A stretch of DNA of 64,000 bases from Calocera cornea HHB12733 (GCA_001632435.1 KV423943.1:88687-152686), one strand, 5' to 3'. Shown: positions 21,970 to 34,734, counted from the first letter of the stretch. Notes: a model not told the origin generated them from the sequence alone. Made by a program: numbers and translations.

Positions 21970-24900
21970 ATGGAGGCGCATGCTGGAAGAATGGGGGAAG
22001 GGTACAGGTGCGTTCAGCCGGCTTCGGATCGCTTGCCTCTTCTGATAACCCGCTTCTTCGCACAGCACTCAACACCCCGTGCCCACCATCCAGAGCTATC
22101 TAGGGCATCAAGACGCCATCGAGAAGGAGTCCGACGCACAGCGCGCCTCCGCAGAGACCACCCCTGCACAGGCGCCGCCCGCGGTGCCTCCCAAGGATGC
22201 CCAGCCAGAGAAGACGCATGACGCGCCCGGCCCTGCGGCCGCGGGCACCGGTGAACCCAGCCAGAAGCAGGAGATGATGGACAGGATGAAGAAATCGGGT
22301 GATAAGCCGACGGACAAGCTCGAGAAGATGCCAAAGGGCGCGCACAAGGTCAAGGATCCCGTGACGGGCCTGGACGCGATTATCAAGAATGCCGACTTCA
22401 AAGGTGAGTTCCCAATCTCTGATGACCAACTGATGTGCTAACGGGCCGTAGACTACCCGGATGTGTCCAAGCTCGATCCTCAGACCGCTGACGGCCCCGC
22501 GCTGCAGCCCGCGACTGGCGGCTCGTCGGACAAGGCCGCGGACAGGGCGCACGCGGGGAACGCATATACCTCGCCGGCCGGAGAGAAGTTCGACCCGAAG
22601 CACGAAGCTCCGAATCCCGCGCACCCATCCAACATCGGTCTGCAGCCCTTCCCGCCCCCAGCACCCATCTCGCTCAAGCAGGTGATGCGCATGCTCGACA
22701 TGCTCCAAGTCGCGCTCTTCGTCACCCCGCTCGGCCTCTGGTGTCTCCTCGCCTTCCGCCGCGGCTGGCTCAACTTCTTCTTCATCTCCACCCTCATGCC
22801 CACCATCTCCTTCGTCCTCACCACGCTCGCCAGCCTCGCCCAGCGCAAGATCGAGAAGGAAGTCGAGCGCGTGCGGTTCGACCTGCACGCCCAGCGCGGG
22901 ATGATGTACTCCCCGCCTACTCCGGAGTCCACCGAATGGCTCAACGCGTTCATCGGCACGTTCTGGCGCCTCATCCCGCCCGACATGTTCGTCCCTATTG
23001 CAGACACCATTGAGGACGTCATGCAGCAGTCGCTGCCCAAGTTCGTCGAGGCTGTGCGTATCTCTGACCTCGGGCAAGGGGACAACGCACTCCGTATTCT
23101 GTCTATGCGCGCGCTGCCAGACCGCCCGGGTGAGCCTGAATACCCACGTGCGGAGTGGATCGATCAGGGCACAGGCGACATCCTCAAGAAGGAGGAAGAA
23201 ATGCGCAAGGAAGGCAAGGCCGCCGATCAGGCCGGTGACTATGTCAACTACGAGGTCGCCTTTGTGTACCAGGCGATGCCCGGCCAGGGAGACAGGCTCA
23301 GGGCGAAGAACATCCACGTGCTCATCGAGTTCTTCCTCGGCGCTTTTGACTGGCTGCATATTCCCATCCCGATCTGGATCCAAGTTGAGGGCATCGCTGG
23401 AACTGTTCGTCTGAGGATCCAGTTCATCCCGGAAGCGCCGTTCGTCGGTGATGTGAGTGATGCACTAATTGCCCGTCGCGTCATCTGACTGACGTCATTG
23501 ACAGCTCACATTCACCTTCATGGGCGTCCCCGCCGTCGAAGTCTCCGCAATCCCGATGATCCGCCAGCTGCCAAACATCCTCGACCTCCCACTCGTCTCC
23601 CGCTTCGTTAAGATGGCCATCGCCGCCGGCACCGCGTCGATCGTCGCCCCCAACAGCCTGACGCTCAGCATCAAGGATCTGATGAGCGGCGCGGCTATAG
23701 GTGACACTCGCGCCGTGGGCGTGTTCTTGATCACTATTCATCATGCAGAGGGATTGTCGGCTCAGGACTCCAATGGGAAGAGCGATCCTTACATCGTTCT
23801 TGCTTACGCGAAAGTATGTCTTTCTGGTCTGTCGTGACTCGCATATTCTTACTATATCGTCAGTTCGGCAAGCCGCTATACTCGACTCGCGTCATCCTTG
23901 CAGACCTGAACCCAGTTTACGAGGAGACGGCCGCGCTGCTACTCAGCCAGGACGAGATCAAGGCTGAGGAAGAACTGTCTGCTATGCTCTGGGATTCGGA
24001 CAAGCACTCAAACGACGACCTGATTGGCCGCGTGCACATTCCCGTCACTGAGCTGATCAAGAACCCGAATAAAGTTATGCACCGCACGGACCATCTGGTC
24101 GGCTTCGAAGAGGCAGACAAGATGAAGGGCACGCTTTCCTGGTCAATCGGCTACTTTACCAAGGTCCCTCTGTCGAAGGAGCTCGAGCTTCCTCCCGAGG
24201 CTCCACTCCCGCCTCCCCAAAAGAGCGCCGCGGAGATGGAGATGAGGCCGGGTGATAAGGCGCCCAACCCTGCAGCCAAGGACGGGCCCCCGCCCGAGCC
24301 CGATGTCCAGCGTACCCCGCCCAACCCGAAGTACAAGTCTGGTATCCTGTCCGTCATCGTCCACCAGGTCAACAACCTCGAGAGACAGAACCTGGATGGT
24401 GCAAGCGGCGATGACCGGGAAGGTCGAGCGGGCCAGGATACCGACCAGGCTAACGAGCAGGAGGGCAACCTGCCCAGTGGATACTGCGAAATTGTCGTCA
24501 ATGATGATATGGTGTATAAGACGTGAGGCTTCTTCTTGCCATGATCGGGAGTTCAACTGATTCGTTCCGCAGTCGTGTCAAGCAATATACCACCATGCCG
24601 TTCTTCGAGGCCGGTACCGAGGTGTTCGTTCGTGACTGGGAAAAATGTGTTGTCCGTGTCGTAGTCCGCGACTCGAGGCTGCGCGAGAAGGATCCCATTC
24701 TCGGCATCGTTACGCTGCCGCTCAAAAAGGTCCTCGCGGAGGCCTCTGAGGTTACCCGTCTGTACGCTATTGAGGAGGGCGTTGGCTGGGGGTAAGCAGC
24801 TCTATTGCGCCACCTGATCGTATCTAACAACACTTCCAGCCGTGCCAACATCTCCGTTCTGTTCAAGGCTATCGATGCGAAGCTGCCGCCTAATCAGCTA

Positions 24901-25723
24901 GGCTGGGACACCGGCACTGTCGAGCTCTTTGGGCCAATCACTATTGAGCCGGCGGGTCGCACAACCGAAGATTGGATGGAAAAGACAAAGCGTCTCGTGG
25001 CCTCGACAACCGACAGTACCGAGGTCATTCCGAAATCAGAGGCGGTCCTCAAAAGTAACAGCGTTTCGTGGACATTTGACGAAAAGGTCCGTCTGCCTGT
25101 GTACAGCCGCTATGCCTCCAGTCTCGTTTTTGAGGTTGGCGGCGGCGGTGTATCTGTCACAGGAGGAAACAGTCCGGATGCTGTCGCTGTTCTCTGGTTG
25201 CAAGAGCTCGAGGATGACAAGGAGGTCGATGTCCGCATTCCTGTCGTCACCGGAAAAGACATCAAGTCGCTCAAGCAAAATGTCCTCAACGATCAGGGCA
25301 AGAAGACGCACGCGTTTGAGATCGTTGGATACCTGACGACCAGGATCAAGTATGATTCTGGGCTCGACGAGGACCACGAGTCGAAGTCGACCAGCCAGGC
25401 GAGGAGGCACGCGTTCGAAGCATAGTTCGTACACTCTCCCTATACCCAAGCAAATACTGACGTTCTACTGCAGCGACCACATTGAAGGCGAAGGGATCAT
25501 TGCGGAACGCAACGCGCACGCGATGGACGATGGGCAGATCGATCGCAAGGAGCAGAAGGCGATCGACCAGGCGCACAAGCGGCAGCTCGAGAACCGCCAG
25601 CGCGGGATCGCGAGTTTCAAGCCGTACCGCACGCTCAAGTGGATGAAGGAGGGCGTCAAGAAGCGCATTGTGCCCAGGAAGAGCACGGGCAAGCGCGAGC
25701 CGACGGTGCAGAGCGAGGCTTAG
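21970..25723 (+). CDS. Tricalbin / extended-synaptotagmin-like ER-plasma membrane tether
   Basis: Eight exons (21970-22007, 22066-22403, 22452-23452, 23505-23813, 23864-24522, 24573-24791, 24840-25424, 25474-25723) give 1132 aa. A polar N terminus leads to a membrane hairpin at about 210-255 (ALFVTPLGLWCLLAF, FFFISTLMPTISFVLTTLAS), then an SMP lipid-transfer domain (STEWLNAFIGTFWRLIPP onward) and at least two C2 domains (VFLITIHHAEGLSAQDSNGK; GILSVIVHQVNNLERQN), plus more C2-like sequence and a basic tail. This is the tricalbin plan: ER anchoring, lipid exchange and tethering to the plasma membrane. The short first exon (MEAHAGRMGEGYS) is the least certain part. The last intron hides an in-frame TAG. 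Confidence 0.9.
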
Positions 25724-26168
25724 ATTCGTTCGTTCATGACCGTGAAAATTGCGTGGTTTGCCGCAAGAGGCTGTCGGGGATGGACGATTCCGACAGCCCC
25801 TAGTACCACATATTTGTAGCATAGTCATCGCTCCACATGAGCTGTACTCAGTTCGATGGAATACACGTTACATTGAACTACACTCTGCGGCAAAGAATGA
25901 TGGATGACCGCTCACTATGAGCAGTGCCGTGTGCGACCGAGTAGCCGAATAGTGTATAGATATGCATTGATTAGAGAAATACAGGTTGCTTTTCACGTTA
26001 CGATGTAAAGCAGGACGTGTGATTGGGGGCCAGGAGAGAACCGTGAACGTGATCCGAGTCCGGCGCCTGGCGCACGAGGGCAAAAGAAAAGAGAATAGGG
26101 TAACATAACGTCAGAGTCCATGTGTACATCTCCCGTGCTTGCAACGTCACACTGCACGAGCAAGCAGT
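25724..26168. other. Convergent 3' intergenic region
   Basis: Between the convergent tricalbin gene and the small membrane protein gene; nothing recognised beyond 3' UTR sequence. Confidence 0.45.
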
Positions 26169-26933
26169 CTACAGCACCCACCAGCCCCCCAGGATCATCC
26201 CCACGCCCACGACGGCGCCCATCCGCGCCCAGGACCCCCAGGGCCAGCCCCACACGGGCGGCGCGCTGCTCGCGACCTCCGCAGCCTGGGTGAAGGTCCA
26301 GTCGGGCGCGGAGATGATGGTGCCGACCTGGGGCACGAGGGTGGGCGAGGGCGACTGGTAGGTCGGGGTGAAGGTCGCCGTGAAGGTCTCTCCGTCCGAG
26401 GTGTATTCGAATCTGTGGTATTGCGTCAGCGGGATGTGTCGTAAGGGAGGTTCGATGGTGAGGGGGGAGAGGGGAAAGACCGGAGAGGGGAGGTGGTAAG
26501 GCGGCGAAGCGGGGCAAGGGATGAAAGTGGGATGTGGAGAGGGAAGGAGTGGGAGAGACCGACATACACTATCGTCGCCACGCCCGTCGCGGTCCCCGGC
26601 TGGCCTACGATCCGTGGTGGCGCGGTCGTCGCTGCGGCGGCCCCCGCATCCACGTCATCCAAGTACAGTGTTGATCTACGGCATCACGCATCAGCACTTG
26701 CTACACCAAGCACCCACACCGTCCCAGCCGAGGAGAGCAAGAGGGCGAGGAAGGGAAGGGAAGGGGACGCACATGACCCTCGTCGCGCGCGGGTTGCCCC
26801 CTGGACCATAGGAGATACTGTCGAGCATGGTGTACCCCGTGTCGTCGTCGATCTGGGTGACGGTGACCCATTGTGCGAGGAGGGCGGGGAGGAAGGAGAG
26901 GAGCAGCAGCAGGGCGCGGAGGGGGTGGTGCAT
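26169..26933 (-). CDS. Small secreted or type I membrane protein, unknown function
   Basis: Exons 26933-26773, 26675-26568 and 26412-26169 give 170 aa. The N-terminal signal peptide is clear (HPLRALLLLLSFLPALLAQW) and the C terminus ends in a hydrophobic segment (MGAVVGVGMILGGWWVL) that would be a transmembrane or GPI-type anchor. Between them is a polar domain without cysteines (VTVTQIDDDTGYTMLDS, then ISTLYLDDVDAG and FTATFTPTYQSPSPTL). The splice phases restore VISTLYLDD and TIVFEYTSD. I do not recognise the family. Introns of 97 and 155 nt are longer than most here. Confidence 0.72.
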
Positions 26934-27458
26934 CGTCGGTTTGTTGCTTCGGGCAGAGGAGGGGGGCCGCAGCCTGGGGCTGGGTGAGCTCAGCCGGTCG
27001 TCGTAGCAGGGAGAGAGAGGATAAGGAGGGGGAGGGCAGCGGGCGGGAACGAGCAGAGCAGACGAGAGATGAGCGCACGAAGAAGCCAAGCACGGCCGAC
27101 GATGACGGGCGCACCGCACCGCACCCCCCACTGGCGCAGTACAAGCGGGTGCAATTTCCTGTTTTCCTTCTTTGGGTAAAAGCCTCCGTGTGCGAGGCCA
27201 AAAAAGTGAGTGAGCGGGCGCAGGGCTGCTACTTGGTTGCACCACGCACCCCACGCACCCGCACCCGCACCCGCACCAGCACACGCTGCACGCTCTGGTG
27301 ACAATTGCAGCGGTGCATAGTGCATGAGCAGGCTGTTCCTTGCCCTTGCTCGCTGTACTAGTACCCAATCATCCCCGCCTGTCCCCCATCTCACGAACAC
27401 CTCACGACTCGCCCAAGCCTCCCGCCTCTTCGCCACCTCCCACCCGGTACACAAGAAG
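26934..27458. other. Divergent promoter region
   Basis: Lies between the divergent membrane-protein gene and the OLA1 gene. GC-rich, with a short CACCCG repeat near 27249-27275. An upstream in-frame ATG for OLA1 at 27324 lies here. Confidence 0.5.
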
Positions 27459-28989
27459 ATGCCGCCCAAGAAGGCCGCCGCGCCCGAGAAGAAGGCGCTG
27501 CTCGGCCGGCCGTCGAACAACCTCAAGATCGGCATCGTCGGTGAGCGCCCTCTCCCTCCCCGCCCCAAACCCGTTAATCGCTAACAAGGCCCCCGCGGTG
27601 TTGTGGCTTTGTAGGCCTGCCCAACGTCGGCAAGTCCTCATTCTTCAACGTCCTCTCCGACACGCACCTCGCCAACGCGGCAAACTTCCCCTACGCGACC
27701 ATCAACCCCGAGGAGGCGCGCATCCCCGTCCCGGACGCGCGCTTCGACTGGCTGTACGAGGTGTACAAGCCCGGGTCCAAGGTCCCCGCCTTCCTCACCT
27801 GCATCGACATTGCTGGGCTGACGGCTGGCGCTTCCACGGGTGCCGGCCTGGGGAATGCCTTCCTGTCCCACGTGCGCGCGGTCGACGGCATCTTCCAGGT
27901 CGTGCGCGCATTCGACGACGCAGAGGTCATCCACGTCGAGGGCGACGTCGACCCCATCCGCGACATGGAGATCATCAGCACCGAGCTGCGGCTCAAGGAC
28001 ATCGAGTGGGTCGAGAAGAAGCTCGAGGACCTCAAGAAGACCGGCCGGTCGCTCGGGCCCAACTCCGTCGAGGGCAAGAAGCGGAACGAGGAGATCGCCA
28101 CGGTCGAGAAGGCGCTTGCGCTGCTCAAGGACGAGAAGGACGTCCGGAAGGGCGATTGGGGGAACAAGGAGGTGAGCCCCGTCCCTTTTCCCTCGTAATT
28201 CGTTTCTGGCCCCCCCCCCCCCCTTTTTTCGTTTTTGCTTTGGCCACCTAAAGGATGAGAAAGCGCACGATTGCGCGATTTAACCCAGCTCGTCGACCGG
28301 GGAGTAACGCCCCCTTCATGAGATCATGTTCCACCTCTGACCCCTGTCCCTCCTTCCCCACCTCTTCCCCCTGCACCCCGCTAACCGCCTCCCAGATCGA
28401 CACCATCAACTCGCTCGCCCTGCTCACAGCCAAGCCCGTGACGTACCTCGTCAACCTGTCGGAGAAGGACTACGTGCGGAAGAAGAACAAGTGGCTGCCC
28501 AAGATCAAGGCGTGGATCGACGAGCACAACCCGGGCGACCCGCTCATCCCCTTCTCCGTCGCGCTCGAGGAGCGGCTCGCGGCGCTCAGCCCCGAGGAGA
28601 AGAAGGAGGAGGAGAAGAAGATTGGCGCGACGAGCGCGCTGCCGAAGATCACCACGGCTGGGTATTCCAGCTTGCATGTGAGTACTTTGTTGGCTGGCCG
28701 TAAGGTGTGGGACGGTGCTGACACTGCCTAGCTGATCCGCTACTTCACGTGCGGGCCGGACGAGGTCCGAGCATGGACGATCCGGGAGGGGACGAAAGCC
28801 CCGCAAGCGGCCGGCGTGATCCACTCGGACTTTGAAAACAAGTTCATCTGCGGAGAGATCATGACGTACGAGGACCTCAGGGAGTACGGGAGCGAGGCGG
28901 CCGTCAAGGCCGCGGGCAAGTACAGGCAGCAGGGCAAGCCGTACGAGATGCAGGACGGGGACATCGCCTACTGGAAGGCGGGGCAGTAG
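27459..28989 (+). CDS. OLA1: Obg-like ATPase 1 (YchF family)
   Basis: Exons 27459-27540, 27615-28171, 28396-28677 and 28732-28989 give 392 aa, the usual length. The P-loop GLPNVGKS (about 28-35) is completed by the first splice. [12 protein letters not shown], a switch-region [10 protein letters not shown], and a C-terminal TGS domain ([28 protein letters not shown]) are all canonical. The start [15 protein letters not shown] matches the family. YchF/OLA1 proteins are ribosome-associated ATPases with roles in stress and translation. An in-frame ATG at 27324 would add 45 residues resembling a mitochondrial presequence (see findings). Very strong codon bias for C/G third positions suggests high expression. 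Confidence 0.94.
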
Positions 28990-29161
28990 GCTCCTCCTGC
29001 CCTACCTACTTATCACGCAGGCTTTCTTGTCGCTGTTGTTCCCTTTCCGCCCGTCACTCTGTATGTCCCCCGCGAGGGCTCTGCATGTACGACTGACCTC
29101 GTGTCATTGATGAATGAATAGAAAGAATGGATGTACAATGTGCCTGCTGCTGCGGAGGGAG

Positions 29162-30259
29162 CTACAGTTTTGCGGACCGCGAGACAGTGCGGTTCTCGGC
29201 GATCGCGACGAGCACCTCGCGATATATCTCCTCCTGCACACGAATGAGCATCGTCATATGACCCCGAGCTCAACCAGGCAGCCCACCTTGATCGTCCCCC
29301 ACACCCCAGTCTTCGCAAGCGACGCCTTGCTCTCTGCCAGCTCGAGCGCGGCGGCGAGCACCTCGCTACTCTTTCCCTCCACCAGCCGCTCCACCACGCC
29401 CGCCTCCAGCAGCTCCTGCGGCACGAACCTGTGCCCCTCGAGCGCGCACTTCCTGACCAGCTGGGGGTCGACGAGCTTTACCCGGATGAGCTGGGCGAAC
29501 GGCGGCGGGAGGGGCGCGCCGAAGTGGACTTCGTTGAAGCAGCACCAGGCGCGACCGGCCGTCAGCACGCGGTAGTCGCACATGAGCGAGAGGAGGAAGC
29601 CGGCCGCGAAGGCGTGGCCGTTTATCGCGCATATCGTGGGCACTGCGTAACAGCCAATCACGGCGCATTCAGCCTGCGGCTCGAGGGCCGGTGGGAGATG
29701 GAAGGAAGGAAAGGGCTGGGTGACGCACTAGGGAAAGTGAGCAAACGCGCGAGCCACGGGTTGAACACCTCTTTCCTGAAGGTCGGATCTCTGTCAAGTA
29801 TCGCACATTACTGGGAGCACGCACTGGGGAAGAAATCCGCTTGCTTGATCGCGTTCTCGTAGTCCAGCCCTATGCCCGCCGGTCAGCACATGGGCGCTGC
29901 AACCGCGGTGATGAGCAGTGATGGTGAGGAGGACAGACCGTTCGAGAAGAACTTGTCCTGCTTCGTATTCCCCACAATGACGAGCGCGGCGTCCCCCTTG
30001 CCACCCGCCTTCAGCGACCGCTTCCAATCGCTCTCGACGGCATCGAGCGCCGGCTGCCCTCGCCAGCGTCAGCGCCTGCCACGCCCACTGCACACAGCAC
30101 GAGGCACAGACGCAGACGCACCAGGAACGCCTCCTGGAGCAGGTGCCTCGTCAGCCGGCTATCGGCGCCGTTGTGCAGCTCCAGCTGCCACACCGACTCG
30201 CTCGGATGGGTGACGGTGAGCAGGGGCTGGCCAGCGGGGAGGGAGAGGGGGAAGGACAT
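29162..30259 (-). CDS. Enoyl-CoA hydratase/isomerase family protein, peroxisomal (paralogue 2)
   Basis: Crotonase-fold protein of the enoyl-CoA isomerase type. Exons, in order: 30259-30122, 30053-29939, 29869-29825, 29788-29729, 29642-29287, 29233-29162, giving about 261 aa. Diagnostic stretches are GNTKQDKFFSNGLDYEN, PTICAINGHAFAAG, MCDYRVL, AWCCFNEVHFGAPLP and LEGHRFVPQE. The last splice yields EEIYREVLVAIAEN and a C-terminal AKL, a peroxisomal PTS1. The third intron is uncertain: the listed version is only 36 nt, while a 45 nt alternative (donor at about 29820) also keeps the frame and gives FFPSAKEVFNPW. The acyl pocket residues of a true isomerase cannot be judged by eye. Confidence 0.82.
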
Positions 30260-31219
30260 CGTCGCCGTGAGAGAGTAAGTATAGTATCAGATGTCGCGGC
30301 ACATCGTCCTGCGGGGCGGGCTCATAAACACTGTACGATTGGCAGCTGGTCGTCGGACGGTGTCGGTGCCGGTGTCCGTGACATGACATTCCGCGTAGCC
30401 GGCCGCGTTGAGTAGCCGGAGGCGTGTGGCGTCTGCGGTTTGTATCCTGCAACTGGTCCATGGCGCCACGCCTCTCCCCACCCGTCCCTGAGTCCGCCGC
30501 GGGACATCGTTCGAAGGGGAGCCTATTCATCCATTCATCCATGTTTGAATTGAGGAAGGCAACGACAAATCCATGAACTCAGCACTTTGTCAGCGAGTAA
30601 TCAGCCTTTGTCATCCAGTGATCAAGTAATCAACACTTTTGTCATCCAGCACTCGGTCGTCGACGCTGACGCACCGCCCATCCAGCAAACGAGAATTGTA
30701 GGTAATGCGATGATCATATGTATGCGCACAAACACACAGCTGCGGATGAGGGATTGTAGGTAACACTGCGACGCGGAGAGAGGGAGACTGGAGACTATAT
30801 GTGCCAATCGAGCCAAGGGGGGAAACATAAGCAACTGCGGCAATTGGTATGAAAGAAAAACAAAGGGAGGAAGGGGCAATCAATCAATCGTAATCAGGAG
30901 ACCGAGCGGCCGTTTGGGCCACTTCGGGCTGAAAAAGGAAAGGAGGGGGAAAAAACATGCGTGCGAGAAGGGTAAGATACAATATTCAACAGGGGTTGCG
31001 GGATGAGCCAAAGGGGAAATAATGAGTGGATGGGGAATGGGTTGGGATTGGAAGGGACACAGAAACGGAAACGGAAACGTTGCATGGGGCGTGTGGTGGA
31101 ACGTGCGTACATGATCACTGTGTCGGGTTAGTTAGGAGAACAGTCGTCAACCAACAGCGGCGTCGGCGGCATTACAGCGAGCAGAAGGGCGTCAGATCGT
31201 CGATGGTTCACGGCCGAGT
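30260..31219. other. Gene-free region
   Basis: No gene recognised. It contains a small direct repeat, TTTGTCATCCAG, twice near 30605-30650, and A/G-rich sequence near 30920-31080 next to the cyclin B 3' end. Confidence 0.45.
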
Positions 31220-33083
31220 TCAGGCGACGAGCTTGCCGGTGACCTCGCCCTCGCTGTCCAGCACGACCGGACGGTCCATCTCGCGGCCGTGCTTCTTCGC
31301 CCAGTCGCGGGCAAACACGGATGCCTTGAGGAACCGCTTTGTTGCGTACTTCTTGCAGACGTAGTAGCTCTCAAAGTCGGCCGAGGCGAGCCGCTCGACG
31401 ACGAACCGCGCGCCGGGGAGGAGCTGGTGCTCCGTGTAGTTCGAGTAGAACATGAAGAGATCGTCCTGCGTCGTGTCAGCCAGTTCGGCACGTGTATGCG
31501 CATGCGCCACTCACCCAGTCACCACCCAGCATCCGCCTGGCGACGTACATGCCCACAGCGGCGATCATGCTCGGCTTGGCCCTCAAGAAGCGCTCGTCGA
31601 GCAGGGTGACCTCCATGAGGAACTTGCACAGCGTCCGCGTGTGGATGTCGTAGTCGTCCGCCTTTGAGATCCGGCGGACCCACGAGTACGGCGAGCAGTA
31701 GTTGGAGACCTTGAAGTCGAGGGTCTGGAGAATGATGCGCTCGCCCTTGAGGATTTCGTCCTTTGTGTACCCGTTCTCGGTCATGAACACAAACTCGTCC
31801 ACGCTCGGCGCGAGGATCTCCTCGTACTTTGCCGCGACGAACATGGCGGTGACGCCGACGAGCTGCAGCTTGACGAGCGAGACGACCCGCGCCGAGAGGA
31901 ACCGGTCCACGATGTTGATCGCGATCCAGAGTGTCTCGGGGAGCATGTGGTACCGCAGGTGCACTTGCAGCAGCCAGTCGACCAGCGTCGTCCGCATCGA
32001 CCACTCGATCTCGGTCTGCGAGTTCATGTAGTTCGCCGAGGGCATGACCGATGCCTATACGTGGTCAACCTCCATTTCCACGATGAGAGAAGCGTCCTAC
32101 CTCCAGCTCGTTCATGTACTCAAAGATCTCCTCCGTGTATTCAGCGACCATGGTCGTGTCCAGCGGGTCGATCTCTTCCTCAACAACCTTCCTGACCCTC
32201 TCCAGCTCCTGCATGACCTTGAGGTGCTCCCTACTGGGGAGGGTCACCCAGTCCTCCTCGTCCGCCTCCGCATCTTCGTCCTCGTCGCTCTCCTCCAGCT
32301 GCTCCTGCCGCACAGGCGAGGTGCTGAGCGGAGAAAGTTGCCTGGCCACGACTGCGCGCTCGACGGCCTCCTCAGGGTCGGAGGAGGGGACGAGTGGGGG
32401 CGGGGTGCGCCGTTCCTCCGCCTCGAGCGCAGCGAGCATCGGCTCGCTCCTGCTCCCCACAAACTCCGCCGCTGGCGGGACGGAGGTAGCCTCCTCGTCC
32501 AAATCGAGGTCCATCAGGTCCTCCTCCATCGGCTCGGGTTCAGCACTGTATTGCTGGTGCGAGAGCGCGAGCTGGATCGACTCGCCATACGAGGACGGCA
32601 GAGGGAGCGTGACGGGCCGCGGGTCCTTGGCGTCCGAGAGGGAGACGGGGCGAGCAGTGCGCTGTGGGAGAACATTTGACACTGGGCGGAGGGCTGCGCG
32701 GGCCCCGCCGGCGGTGACAGTCGAGCTCCGTGCACGGCCCTCTTTCTCCTTCTTCCCGTTCTCGAAAATCTACAGTCTGTCAGACGACTGTACGAGTCGG
32801 GTGATGGGAGGTGTTAACGCACCTTTGGCCTCTCCTTGTTGCTCACATCGTTCAGTGCCTTCCTGCCCACTATGCCCGCCTTGACTCCGCCATTCTCGCC
32901 CAGCACCTTCTGCCCCAGTGGCACACGCGCGACGCGCTGCGCCCCGCCGGCGAGGATGGACTTTCCCGCAGCAGCAGCTGCTGCGATGGCGGATGCGCTG
33001 TGGGAAGGGGCAATGTTCTCATCCGTCGTGCGTGCACGTTGGGAGACAGAGGCGCGGGTGCGCTGGGCGAGCGTTTGCTGCAT
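31220..33083 (-). CDS. B-type mitotic cyclin
   Basis: Exons 33083-32823, 32769-32101, 32054-31515 and 31465-31220 give 571 aa. The N terminus has a textbook destruction box RKALNDVSN (about 74-82) and an earlier RVPLGQKVLGEN. The cyclin core begins with YMNSQTEIEWSMRTTLVDWL; ETLWIAINIVDRFLS and LVGVTAMFVAAKYEEI are the cyclin-box signatures. The C-terminal fold has PYSWVRRISKADDYD and MLGGDWDDLFMFYSNYTE across the last splice. It would activate Cdk1 for mitosis and be degraded via the APC/C. The 200-residue acidic/proline-rich linker between the D-box region and cyclin box (EESDEDEDAEADEED) is longer than in yeasts. Confidence 0.93.
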
Positions 33084-34734
33084 AATCCGGTGAGTCTGTG
33101 GTGGTACGGAAGCAGGAAAGCGAGAGGCACTCTTTGGTTCTGGGCCATGGGATATGGGTCGAGGCCGCTCGAAGTGCGGGAGAGGCGTGAAGCTGGCGTC
33201 TTGCTCTGTCTGTCGCTAGTGCCTGTTGCAGCACTAGATCACGATCGACAATCTTCGGTCTTCGGCTGGCGTGCGGGGGTGGATTAGTGGATTGGGGGTG
33301 GTGGGGCTGTCGCTGTCGACTGTCGACTGTCGAGTGTGGGTGTGGGTGTGGGTGTGGTGAGAGCGGGATTAGGGGAGCAGGATGGCGGCTTCCAGGAGGG
33401 GGAGGAGGGGGAGGAGGGGAGGAGGTGGGGAGGGGGAGGGGGAGAAGAAGCAAGCCGGGTGTGAGGCTGGCTGTCGAGTGTATACAACACGCTCCCTCGC
33501 AGTACTGCAGCCGGCCGAGCGGGAGTGAAGAGTGGAGTGTGAGATGGGTGGTGTATGTGCCTGTGTACCGTCCTTTGTGGGTGTGGCGTTGACGTAAACC
33601 AACGAGACGCTGACGCTCGCCCGCACGGCCCTCCCCGTCCCTCGACCAATGGTCACTTCTGCTTCCGCAAAAGTACATGCACACCCAGGTCCAGGCGACG
33701 CAGCGCGTCAAGTCACGTGCACGGCCAGCACCGCGCACGGGACCCGCACCCAGACCCTCACACGGGCAAGCTTCTGTTTGGCCGCACCCGTCGGGCAGCA
33801 AGTAGTCAAGCTCGTGTGCCGGGCAACGGGTCGCGGACGGATGTGACGAGCGCTGGTCGGCCGGGCGGGCGATCCGCACCCATGGCCGATGCCGAGCCTC
33901 TTCCTGGAGCCGGAACGCAACCTTGTGAGATTTGCCGGTATGCAGGGCGTCGCGGTCACGTGAGGGGGCGATCGCTGGATTCAATCACCACATCATTGCT
34001 GCCATTACCCGTCTAGTAGGATGGGAATGTCACACTCTCTTGTGCAGCTTGACTTTCTCGCAGCCTCCGAAGACATTCTTAGTCCTTTGCTGGAGGAAGC
34101 ATCTCAGCGAACCGCCCCGCAACCATGGACGCAAAACGGCACAGCGCCGCTCGCCAGCGTCAGCGAGGAGCGTCCAACGATCGACCGAAGCACTTCTTCC
34201 TTGTGCTTTCCATCTCAGACGCTCCAGGAGACAGCGATACTTGCTGTAGCATCCAAACAGTTTCAGCGGTGCGATCGCTTTGCTCCAACAATGAACCCAA
34301 CACCTTTCCTCACGAACTCAACAAACAACCCTCAATCGATGATGCCCATCGATAAGCCCTCCCGACAAGTGCACGTGATCAACGTCGCCTGATGAGAGAC
34401 CTGCCCTAAATGTAGGGGAGGGTCTGTGCGCCCTGTCTGTGCCTATATAGCTAGACCTGCCTGTACTACTCCCGCCTTACGCGTTTGCAAACAACAGCAC
34501 CCCGTCAACAGCCAAACGCACCTCTGTGTCAACGTCCCTCTACTCCGGTTTCCTTATCATCGCCCCCATCAACGCGCCTCTCCCGCGGCTGAGTCCGTAG
34601 GCCACGCTGGTCTTGAGTGTGCTTGCGGGTAGTGTCCCTTGACGCGCGTCTCTGAGGACGCCTGGTCTTCGACATCCACAGCGATCTCGAGATCGGAGCT
34701 CTACAACCGTTACTCTAGAGCTCTCAACCTGACA
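33084..34734. other. Divergent promoter region with purine-rich tract
   Basis: 1.65 kb between the divergent cyclin B and F-box genes. A G/A-rich low-complexity tract lies at about 33360-33450 and a TGTGGG repeat at about 33336-33360. Several open frames occur, the longest (minus strand, about 33019-33984) overlapping the cyclin start; none looks coding. Confidence 0.55.

Noticed and set aside
22100..23383. 427-codon minus-strand frame opposite the tricalbin gene
   Set aside because: Shadow of a strongly C/G-ending coding frame; the sense strand has SMP/C2 features and consistent introns.
33019..33984. 321-codon minus-strand frame over the cyclin B promoter
   Set aside because: Composed of low-complexity Pro/His/Arg sequence from the purine-rich tract, overlaps the cyclin start, and has no domain-like pattern.
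34021..34392. 123-codon frame upstream of the F-box gene
   Set aside because: No recognisable domain and composition like the surrounding non-coding DNA; left as part of the promoter region.
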